The notes below the pieces were generated by a model. The model had not been told where the DNA came from. It saw only the letters and a list, made by a program, of their open reading frames with translations, and searched no databases. Positions 1 to 5,069 of a DNA stretch of 5,069 nucleotides are shown in pieces; the stretch's first letter is position 1; each line of letters begins with the position of its first letter. The stretch is from Desulfobacteraceae bacterium (lineage in GTDB: Bacteria; Desulfobacterota; DSM-4660; Desulfatiglandales; Desulfatiglandaceae). The stretch lies in assembly GCA_020349865.1 (NCBI GenBank), contig CP070700.1, positions 3,074,109 to 3,079,177 of the forward strand, given 5' to 3'. A program made the position numbers and the translations under genes.

Positions 1-31
1 GATCCTAACCCGGATAAACCGGAAAAGTTAC
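1..31. other. Non-coding edge with two CCGG tetramers
   Basis: No gene is seen here. CCGG occurs at 10-13 and 19-22, separated by ATAAA, which allows a four-pair hairpin on either strand. It lies directly outside the left arm of the inverted-repeat element and may belong to it, but the window edge prevents finding an outer boundary. Confidence 0.25.
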
Positions 32-144
32 AAGTGAGCTAAAGTTTGAAGTGAACTAAAGTTAATGAGTCGCTTCGCTCCACCTGTTTTTATAAAAAAA
101 AAGAATTCCAACACTTTAGGAACTTTAGATCACTTTAGACACTT
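32..144. repeat. Imperfect inverted-repeat element built from AAGTGANCTAAAGT modules
   Basis: A 14-base module AAGTGANCTAAAGT occurs twice in forward orientation (32-45 with N=G, 49-62 with N=A; period 17) and once exactly in reverse orientation (122-135, N=T). Degenerate reverse copies follow at 131-144 (one base deleted) and around 113-124. The arms flank a centre with a small hairpin (67-80, five pairs with one bulged base) and an A9 tract (94-102). Bases 44-63 can pair with 121-140: 17 Watson-Crick pairs, two G.U pairs and one mismatch if transcribed from the plus strand. On the minus strand the two wobbles become A.C mismatches. No ORF lies inside. It resembles a dispersed intergenic repeat or a small non-autonomous element, but copy number elsewhere cannot be seen from one window. 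The repeat structure is seen directly; its nature is inferred. Confidence 0.6.
94..124 (-). terminator. Possible intrinsic terminator of the purM-DUF523 unit
   Basis: Read on the minus strand, AGTTCC (119-124) and GGAATT (104-109) form a six-pair stem with one G.U pair and a nine-base loop. One C and then nine T residues (102-94) follow. The position, 73 bases past the DUF523 stop codon and in the right orientation, fits the end of the purM operon. The stem is short and AT-leaning, so termination may be weak. It shares bases 121-124 with the longer inverted-repeat pairing across 44-140, so the two folds are mutually exclusive. Confidence 0.4.
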
Positions 145-196
145 CACACTTTTTCAATTTTGCAATTTTCTGCACGTTTTGAGATGAATTTTATCA

Positions 197-622
197 CTAA
201 GGTACTAACTTATATACCTTAATATTGTGCATTTCGAAAAGTGCGGCTGTAACGCCAATGCCTAAGCCTGACGATTTTTCACAATACGGAGTTATAAGGC
301 CACAGGAAGGGCTTTTGTCTTTCATAATCGCAAAGGTTGCTCCGGCTAATGCTGCCAACCTCAACGCCTCTTGAGCTCCTTTATTAAAAGAGTCAGTGAC
401 ATCCTCCTCACTGCCATTGACGACATTTGCTCCGCCCAATAGAATATCGCGACCGTCGCCCCCGGTTATGTTGGCGGGCGGCCTGGGGGTGGGAAGACCT
501 CCCAGTTGTTCGGGACAGAAAGGTATGAAAGAAACCGAGATTACAAAATCAGCCAAGTCAGGACAAAGTGAATGCCAACCATCATATCTGCAGTGGATTC
601 CCAGAAGACAGGCGCTGATCAT
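197..622 (-). CDS. DUF523 family protein, TudS-like, probably [4Fe-4S]-binding
   Basis: A 141-residue cytoplasmic protein of the DUF523 family. It shows the family motifs in order: SACLLG..CRYDG (residues 3-15), IPFCPEQLGGLPTPRPPA (33-50), GGDGRDIL (54-61), DVT..F..GA (74-83), KDKSPSCG (101-108) and GIGVTAALF (121-129). Cys5, Cys36 and Cys107 sit in these motifs and are the likely cluster ligands; Cys11, Cys20 and Cys114 are additional. One characterised member, TudS, is an iron-sulfur thiouracil desulfidase, but most of the family is uncharacterised, so the substrate here is unknown. The start at 622 puts SACLLG at the N-terminus, as is usual. In-frame ATGs at 688 and 709 would overlap purM by 38 and 59 bases and add non-conserved residues. 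The 622 ATG has no clear Shine-Dalgarno and lies 28 bases past the purM stop, so translational coupling is likely. The block after SPSCG is shorter than usual and lacks the common YDGTF-like segment. Confidence 0.9.
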   Translation of the reverse strand: MISACLLGIHCRYDGWHSLCPDLADFVISVSFIPFCPEQLGGLPTPRPPANITGGDGRDILLGGANVVNGSEEDVTDSFNKGAQEALRLAALAGATFAIMKDKSPSCGLITPYCEKSSGLGIGVTAALFEMHNIKVYKLVP

Positions 623-650
623 AATAGGGGAGTTTTTTTCAGCAAAGGGC

Positions 651-1709
651 TCACGAACCTTCAAACTGAACGGCTTCCTCCGCTTCATCTCTCGAATCCA
701 CCCGGCCAATATGACAGGCAGTTTCCCCCATAGCCTTCAGCCTCAGGAGTACTTCGTCAGCCTCTTCCTCGCTTACCACAATGACCAGGCCAAGACCGTT
801 ATTAAAGGTACGCATCATTTCGTGGTCCGAGATTTGCCCTGCCTCTTGAAGATAAGAAAAAATGGGCTGAACAGACCAGCTTGATTTCTGAATGATGGCC
901 TTGCAAGCCGTTGGAAGCATGCGGGGGACATTGTCTATAAGCCCCCCGCCGGTGATGTGTGAAATCCCGAAAATCCGAAAATCCCGTCTCAGATTACTGA
1001 TGGCCCTGGCGTATATTCTGGTAGGCTCTAAGAGTTCTTCCCCAATGGTACGGCCAAAATCTTCTACATAATCCTCTACAGACATTTTGAGGACTTCAAA
1101 GAAAATCCTGCGTACCAGGGAATAGCCGTTGCTGTGGAGCCCGCTGGAGGCGATACCAATCAGCTGATGCCCGACCGCGACCTCAGAACCGTCCAGAAGC
1201 TCCTCGTTATCAGCCAGCCCAACTACAAATCCGGCAAGATCGTATTCACCCTCAGCATAAAAACCGGGCATTTCAGCAGTTTCCCCCCCGATAAGCGAGC
1301 AATTCGATTCCAGGCAGCCTACGGCAATTCCTTTAATGATTTCCTGGGCCTTTTCAATATCAAGCTTTCCCATGGATAAATAGTCCAGGAGGAAAAGTGG
1401 GTTGGCACCTTGAACCATAATGTCGTTCACGCACATGGCAACAAGGTCGATGCCTACGGTATCGTGTTTATCGAGCATAAATGCGATTTTTAACTTTGTG
1501 CCCACCCCATCAGTGGAGCTTATAAGCACGGGATTCTCCATATCTTGAACCTTCAAGGAGAAGATCCCGGCGAATCCGCCGATATCCGTAATAACGCCTG
1601 ACGTGAAGGTTTTATTCACAATGGGTTTTATCAGGTCCACAAGTCTGTTCCCTGCATCAATATCGACGCCTGCTTCAGCATAGTGATTTTTTTCCTGATG
1701 TTTATCCAT
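651..1709 (-). CDS. purM: Phosphoribosylformylglycinamidine cyclo-ligase (AIR synthetase)
   Basis: PurM converts FGAM plus ATP to aminoimidazole ribonucleotide, the fifth step of de novo purine synthesis, as a cytoplasmic dimer. The 352-residue product matches the usual length of about 345. Visible motifs are YAEAGVDIDAGN (10-21), the ATP-site STDGVGTKLK (65-74), VGIDLVAMCVND (85-96), LIGGETAEMPGFY (139-151), GIASSGLHSNGYSLV (185-199) and, nearer the C-terminus, the family-typical LEPTRIYAR and ITGGGLIDN segments. The two-domain PurM/ThiL-type fold is therefore complete, with no frameshift. The ATG at 1709 is preferred: it gives the normal N-terminus and has AGGA 11 bases upstream. The frame stays open back to a GTG at 1808, but those 33 extra basic residues are not family-like. 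The gene is divergent from recG and leads directly into the DUF523 gene, with which it probably shares a transcript. Confidence 0.97.
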   Translation of the reverse strand: MDKHQEKNHYAEAGVDIDAGNRLVDLIKPIVNKTFTSGVITDIGGFAGIFSLKVQDMENPVLISSTDGVGTKLKIAFMLDKHDTVGIDLVAMCVNDIMVQGANPLFLLDYLSMGKLDIEKAQEIIKGIAVGCLESNCSLIGGETAEMPGFYAEGEYDLAGFVVGLADNEELLDGSEVAVGHQLIGIASSGLHSNGYSLVRRIFFEVLKMSVEDYVEDFGRTIGEELLEPTRIYARAISNLRRDFRIFGISHITGGGLIDNVPRMLPTACKAIIQKSSWSVQPIFSYLQEAGQISDHEMMRTFNNGLGLVIVVSEEEADEVLLRLKAMGETACHIGRVDSRDEAEEAVQFEGS

Positions 1710-1844
1710 TGTCTTGAATTTCCTGTTTTTTTTTAATCGAGTTCCGAATTTATGCTTGAGCGTTAGCCGTTCGCCTTGTGAACCAGTAGGCGCCCGAGGC
1801 CACCTCACCTTTACCGTTTCTTCATTTACCTCTAAAATGTTTTC
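1710..1844 (-). other. purM 5' leader
   Basis: If transcription starts about seven bases past the proposed -10 box, purM has a leader of about 135 nt. On the minus strand it contains AGAGGT followed closely by a five-codon mini-ORF (ATG at 1825-1823, stop at 1813-1811, product MKKR). A four-pair hairpin GAGG-TGG-CCTC (1796-1806) follows, then an A9 tract (1734-1726) just upstream of the purM ribosome binding site. On the plus strand, two related heptamers GTTAGCC and GTTCGCC abut at 1762-1775. I do not recognise a purine, ZTP or other known riboswitch, and there is no clear terminator hairpin, so a regulatory role is open. Confidence 0.3.
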
Positions 1845-1850
1845 TTAAAA

Positions 1851-1879
1851 TCTATATTATCTACCGTATATATTGTCAA
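1851..1879 (-). promoter_or_regulatory. Sigma70-type promoter for purM-DUF523
   Basis: On the minus strand a perfect -35 hexamer TTGACA (1879-1874) is followed after 17 bases by TATAGA (1856-1851), four of six matches to the -10 consensus. An alternative -10, TAATAT, overlaps it at a 14-base spacing. The surroundings are AT-rich and the orientation is correct for purM. No PurR-like palindrome is visible nearby. This is the best promoter match in the window. Confidence 0.6.
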
Positions 1880-1924
1880 ATCTTTTCTCTTGTCACTCAA
1901 ACCGTGATTTGGTAATGGATTTAG

Positions 1925-4042
1925 ATGATTATATCGCCCACCAATCATCTCAAATATGTTCCTGAATTGAATCGTCCCCTCACAGCTTTAAAAGGCATCG
2001 GGCCCAAAAGGGCTGAAATTATGGCCCAAAAAGGCCTTCACACCCTCATGGATCTCCTTATGTTTAGGCCCATTCGTTACGAGGACAGGAGACAGATAGT
2101 GCCAATAAACAAAACCTCCGATGGTCTTGCTATCTGGGTCAGAGGGAATGCGATATTTGGCAGGGAGGAAAGATTTTACCGTAGTGGGAAACGGTTGTTC
2201 AGAATCAGGATCAAGGATGAAACCGGTATCATGGACCTTTTATGGTTTCAGTATAAAAAAGCACATCTAAGTAAATTGTCCCGGCAAGGCTTGGATCTCA
2301 TGGCCTATGGGCTAATCCAGCGGAACCGGGGTAAGGCACAGATGATTCACCCCGATATTGCGTTGCCGGATCTGGATAAACGAAGTGGACTTTTGAGATT
2401 TTACCCTGTTTACTCTGCTCTCCAAGGAGTTTCCGGGCACATTATACGGTCTACGATTATGCAGGTACTGGATCAATATCATAAGCACTTGGTGGATCCT
2501 ATTCCGCGGGAAATAACCCGCAAACTCGCGCTGCCTGACCTTGCAGATGCCATCAGGTGTATCCACGTTCCGCCAAAAAAATCATCCATTGATCTGCTTA
2601 ACCAATTAAGGACAAAGTACCACCAAAGGCTTACATTTGACCGCTTTTTCTGTGTAATGCTTGGCATAGCTTTGAGGAAAAGATCTCGCAAGAGCAAAGC
2701 AGGACCTGCTTTTTCCATCCCCAAAGCCCTGTTGTCCCGGGTTGAGAAATATTTCCCATTTTCCTTAACGGGGGGGCAGGTGAGTGCGATTGAAGGAATT
2801 CTCAAGGACCTTGGTAGCGGCAAACCAATGAATCGCTTGCTCCTGGGAGATGTGGGATGCGGAAAGACCGTTGTTGCAGTGGTGGCGGCATTTGTAACTA
2901 TACTCAATGGCTGGCAGGTGGCAGTAATGGTTCCTACTCAGATTCTGGCACGGCAACATTACCTTTATTTTGCGAGTCTGCCTGAAAGCATGGGCTTTCG
3001 TCCTGTTTGTCTGACAGGAGCACTGAAAAAACATGAACGCCTTGACGCTTATGAAAAGATCAGCAATGGGGAGTATAATCTTATCGTTGGAACGCAGGCC
3101 CTGATCCAGGAGGCACTTTCTTTTTACAAGCTTGGCCTGGTAGTGATTGATGAACAACAACGGTTCGGCGTGAGACAGCGAGCCCTATTAGACCAAAAAG
3201 GTACAAACGCTCATCTACTTGTCATGACAGCAACGCCAATTCCCAGGACCCTTGCTATGACAGTCTACGCAGACCTGGATATATCTCTTATTAAAGAGTT
3301 TCCAGAAGGACGCCAGCCGGTCATTACCCGCCTGATGGATGGAAGCCAGAAGAGAAAGGTTTTTGATATGTTGAACCAGAAAATGGCTGCAGCCGAACAA
3401 GCAATGGTCATATGTCCCGTGATTGAACAGTCAGAGGAAACGGACTTGAAAAACGCATTGGAAATGCATAGAAAGTTGAAGAAGATTTTCGTATCCCGTT
3501 TTCGAGTGGGTTTGATTCACGGGCGCATGTCTAACGATGAAAAAGACCTGGTCATGGAACAATTCAGAAAGGGCCTCATTGATTTACTGGTGGGAACCAC
3601 GGTGATTGAGGTGGGCGTTGATGTCCCAAGGGCCACGGTCATGGTGATTCAGCATCCTGAGCGGTTTGGGCTTACCCAACTACATCAATTGAGGGGGCGC
3701 GTGGGGAGAGGAACTAAAGGAGGCTACTGTTTCTTGATGGTGTCGACGCGGCCTTCCGCACAAGCCCTGTCAAGGCTTGAAATATTAATTCAGAGCCATG
3801 ACGGATTTGAAATTGCTCAGAAGGACCTGGAAATGCGAGGGCAGGGAGAGCTGATGGGTATTAGACAGGCCGGGGCTGGGGAACTGGATCTTACGGAGAT
3901 GTTCAGGGAGCCGGAACTTCTGCTCGCGGCAAAGAGAAAGGCAGATATGCTCGTAGATTCAGACCCGGCTCTTTCAAGACCGGAAAATTATATGTTAAGG
4001 AAAATAGCACAATCATCTTACGGCGCTCAATTGGATTTCTAA
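1925..4042 (+). CDS. recG: ATP-dependent DNA helicase RecG
   Basis: RecG is a monomeric superfamily 2 translocase that remodels stalled forks, R-loops and Holliday junctions. The 705-residue protein is complete and near normal length, without a long N-terminal extension. Order: an N-terminal segment with LKGIGPKRAE (22-31) and RYEDR (51-55), the OB-fold wedge domain, then the helicase core. Core motifs are Walker A GDVGCGKT (308-315, Lys314), the motif Ia segment VPTQILARQH, motif II DEQQ (409-412) in place of the usual DEQH, motif III TATPIPRT (435-442), motif V GTTVIEVGVDVP (557-568) and motif VI QLHQLRGRVGRG (585-596). The C-terminal TRG-type segment reads FEIAQKDLEMRGQGELMG, where RGPGE is usual. 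The start is bounded by an in-frame TAA at 1913-1915 and the ATG is the first start after it. The Shine-Dalgarno is weak (GGA at 1917-1919). No convincing recG promoter was found in the divergent gap. Confidence 0.98.
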   Translation: MIISPTNHLKYVPELNRPLTALKGIGPKRAEIMAQKGLHTLMDLLMFRPIRYEDRRQIVPINKTSDGLAIWVRGNAIFGREERFYRSGKRLFRIRIKDETGIMDLLWFQYKKAHLSKLSRQGLDLMAYGLIQRNRGKAQMIHPDIALPDLDKRSGLLRFYPVYSALQGVSGHIIRSTIMQVLDQYHKHLVDPIPREITRKLALPDLADAIRCIHVPPKKSSIDLLNQLRTKYHQRLTFDRFFCVMLGIALRKRSRKSKAGPAFSIPKALLSRVEKYFPFSLTGGQVSAIEGILKDLGSGKPMNRLLLGDVGCGKTVVAVVAAFVTILNGWQVAVMVPTQILARQHYLYFASLPESMGFRPVCLTGALKKHERLDAYEKISNGEYNLIVGTQALIQEALSFYKLGLVVIDEQQRFGVRQRALLDQKGTNAHLLVMTATPIPRTLAMTVYADLDISLIKEFPEGRQPVITRLMDGSQKRKVFDMLNQKMAAAEQAMVICPVIEQSEETDLKNALEMHRKLKKIFVSRFRVGLIHGRMSNDEKDLVMEQFRKGLIDLLVGTTVIEVGVDVPRATVMVIQHPERFGLTQLHQLRGRVGRGTKGGYCFLMVSTRPSAQALSRLEILIQSHDGFEIAQKDLEMRGQGELMGIRQAGAGELDLTEMFREPELLLAAKRKADMLVDSDPALSRPENYMLRKIAQSSYGAQLDF

Positions 4043-4064
4043 CTTAGATTTTGATTTTTCTAAG
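4043..4064 (+). other. AT-rich hairpin just after recG
   Basis: CTTAGA (4043-4048) and TCTAAG (4059-4064) form a perfect six-pair stem around a ten-base T-rich loop, beginning at the base after the recG stop codon. The bases after it are GCGCTGC rather than a T tract, so it does not look like an intrinsic terminator. It may be a chance structure or a 3'-end stabiliser that lets transcription read on into the next gene. Confidence 0.3.
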
Positions 4065-4077
4065 GCGCTGCTATAAA
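4051..4077 (+). promoter_or_regulatory. Possible promoter for the alaC-type gene
   Basis: TTGATT (4051-4056, four of six matches to the -35 consensus) is followed after 15 bases by TATAAA (4072-4077, five of six to the -10). The predicted start would leave a leader of about 33 nt before the ATG at 4117. The spacer is two bases short of ideal, and read-through from recG is an equally good explanation for expression of the gene. Confidence 0.35.
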
Positions 4078-4116
4078 AACACGGCATGAAGAATTTATTT
4101 CAGGGAGATTAACCTT

Positions 4117-5069
4117 ATGCAAGAATTCAGGAGAATGGCCCGCTTACCACCCTATGTTTTTACCGCTGTCAATAAGATAAAAATGAAAGCGAGACACAGG
4201 GGGGAAGATATAGTAGACCTGGGTATGGGAAATCCTGATATTCCCACGCCCAAGCATATTGTGGACAAACTAATCGAGGCAGCAAAGAAAGGTCATAACC
4301 ACAGGTACTCAGCTTCCATGGGTATTACCAAGCTGAGACATGCTATTTGCGACTGGTACAAGAGGCGTTATGATGTGGATCTGGATCCTGACGAAGAGGT
4401 AATCGTAACCATTGGTGCAAAGGAGGGCCTTGCTCATCTGATCCTGGCAACGATCAGTCCTGGAGATGTGGCATTCGCGCCAAACCCCACATACCCCATT
4501 CACCCATACTCCGTCATCATTGCCGGCGGAGATCTAAGGGGCATACCAATTGGCCCGGATAGGGATTTCTTTGAAGATCTCCTTTCCGCTACCAAGCAGA
4601 CATGGCCGAACCCGAAAATGCTGATTATTTCCTATCCTCACAATCCAACGACTTCTGTGGTGGATAGGGAGTTTTTTGAAAAGATTGTGGAATTTTGCCG
4701 AGAACATAGCATAATTGTAATCCACGATTTTGCTTATGCGGATTTGGTTTTCGACGGCTACAAACCTCCCAGCTTTCTCCAAGTGCCGGGGGCAAAGGAT
4801 ATTGGCGTGGAGCTTTTCAGCCTTTCCAAGAGCTACTCCATGCCCGGATGGCGTGTCGGCTTTTGTGTGGGTAACCCGGCTTTGGTGGCAGCGTTGCGAC
4901 GGATAAAAAGCTATCTCGACTACGGCATGTTTCAGCCGGTTCAGATCGCCGCCATTATAGCCCTTAACGGACCGGATGACTGTGTAAAAGAAATAGTGGA
5001 CACCTACAGGAAACGTCGCGATGTCCTGGTTGAAGGATTAAACCGTATTGGCTGGGAAATAGAAAAACC
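4117..5069 (+). CDS. alaC: Aminotransferase class I/II, AlaC-type alanine transaminase (3' truncated)
   Basis: A PLP-dependent fold-type I aminotransferase, probably interconverting alanine/2-oxoglutarate and pyruvate/glutamate in the cytoplasm. The window holds 317 codons and two bases; relatives have about 400 residues, so the last fifth is missing. It reads like E. coli AlaC (YfdZ), as I remember that sequence, nearly throughout: RLPPYVF near the N-terminus, [37 protein letters not shown] and [11 protein letters not shown]-site residues visible are Asn176 in PHNPTT, Asp204 and Tyr207 in HDFAYAD, the Schiff-base Lys238 in [12 protein letters not shown], and Arg246. The start is supported by AGGGAG (4102-4107) nine bases upstream and an in-frame stop at 4087-4089. 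It follows recG by 74 bases on the same strand. LL-diaminopimelate or aspartate aminotransferase activity is less likely but cannot be excluded by sequence reading alone. Confidence 0.9.
   Translation, partial: MQEFRRMARLPPYVFTAVNKIKMKARHRGEDIVDLGMGNPDIPTPKHIVDKLIEAAKKGHNHRYSASMGITKLRHAICDWYKRRYDVDLDPDEEVIVTIGAKEGLAHLILATISPGDVAFAPNPTYPIHPYSVIIAGGDLRGIPIGPDRDFFEDLLSATKQTWPNPKMLIISYPHNPTTSVVDREFFEKIVEFCREHSIIVIHDFAYADLVFDGYKPPSFLQVPGAKDIGVELFSLSKSYSMPGWRVGFCVGNPALVAALRRIKSYLDYGMFQPVQIAAIIALNGPDDCVKEIVDTYRKRRDVLVEGLNRIGWEIEK

Noticed and set aside
32..144. CRISPR array
   Set aside because: The modules are 14 bases, inverted as well as direct, and spaced 9-17 bases apart start to start; there are no uniform spacers and no cas genes.
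155..170. Tandem CAATTTTG/CAATTTTC octamers
   Set aside because: Only two copies in an AT-rich stretch; not distinguishable from chance.
396..884. Open plus-strand frame of 162 codons antisense to purM and the DUF523 gene
   Set aside because: It is opposite two well-recognised protein families whose motifs span the same bases, shows no family features itself and has no ribosome binding site worth noting.
1134..1379. Plus-strand frame of 81 codons inside purM
   Set aside because: It lies antisense to the conserved central PurM region and has no recognisable content.
651..1808. 385-residue version of PurM starting at GTG 1808
   Set aside because: The extra 33 residues are basic, partly encoded by an A9 tract, and absent from the usual PurM N-terminus; the ATG at 1709 has a ribosome binding site and gives the normal length.
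1890..1918. TTGTCA with TAATGG 17 bases on as a recG promoter giving a nearly leaderless mRNA
   Set aside because: The -10 matches only two of six positions, so the call would rest on the -35 alone.
2312..3400. Several minus-strand frames (61-142 codons) within recG
   Set aside because: All are complementary to a continuous RecG frame with intact helicase motifs and look like low-complexity shadow translations.
4086..4112. Tiny frame MKNLFQGD ahead of the aminotransferase
   Set aside because: Eight residues, no ribosome binding site, and it overlaps the Shine-Dalgarno of the next gene; most likely chance.
4309..4782. Two minus-strand frames (64 and 82 codons) within the aminotransferase gene
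   Set aside because: They oppose the PLP-binding region of a clear AlaC-type protein, and nothing supports coding.

Overview
The window is an ordinary bacterial chromosomal segment of roughly 45-50% GC (estimated by eye). It carries two divergent groups of housekeeping genes. I found no tRNA, rRNA, CRISPR array, insertion sequence or novel defence system. The best guess at origin is a Desulfobacterota-like (former Deltaproteobacteria) or related Gram-negative anaerobe. That guess rests on the general look of the proteins and on the AlaC-type aminotransferase behind recG. No marker gene here proves it.

Minus strand, read right to left: a consensus-like promoter near 1851-1879 drives purM (start 1709, stop 651), the AIR synthetase of de novo purine synthesis. 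Right behind it lies a small cysteine-rich DUF523 (TudS-like) gene (best start 622, stop 197). The two are very probably co-transcribed, and the unit may end at a weak hairpin plus T9 tract at 94-124. Positions 1-196 hold no gene. They contain an imperfect inverted-repeat structure built from iterated AAGTGANCTAAAGT modules, which is the most unusual non-coding feature of the window.

Plus strand: recG (1925-4042), complete, encodes the branched-DNA helicase for fork reversal and Holliday junction processing. After a 74-base gap with a possible promoter and a good ribosome binding site comes an alaC-type PLP aminotransferase (from 4117). It is cut by the window end after 317 codons of an expected ~400.

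The 215 bases between the two start codons (1710-1924) hold the purM promoter and a leader of about 135 nt, plus whatever drives recG. The genes do not form one pathway: purM serves nucleotide synthesis, DUF523 may handle thiolated bases or another [4Fe-4S]-dependent reaction, recG serves DNA repair, and alaC serves alanine/pyruvate metabolism. Points worth a second look are the 32-144 repeat, signature-motif substitutions in RecG, the compact DUF523 variant linked to purM, and the purM leader.
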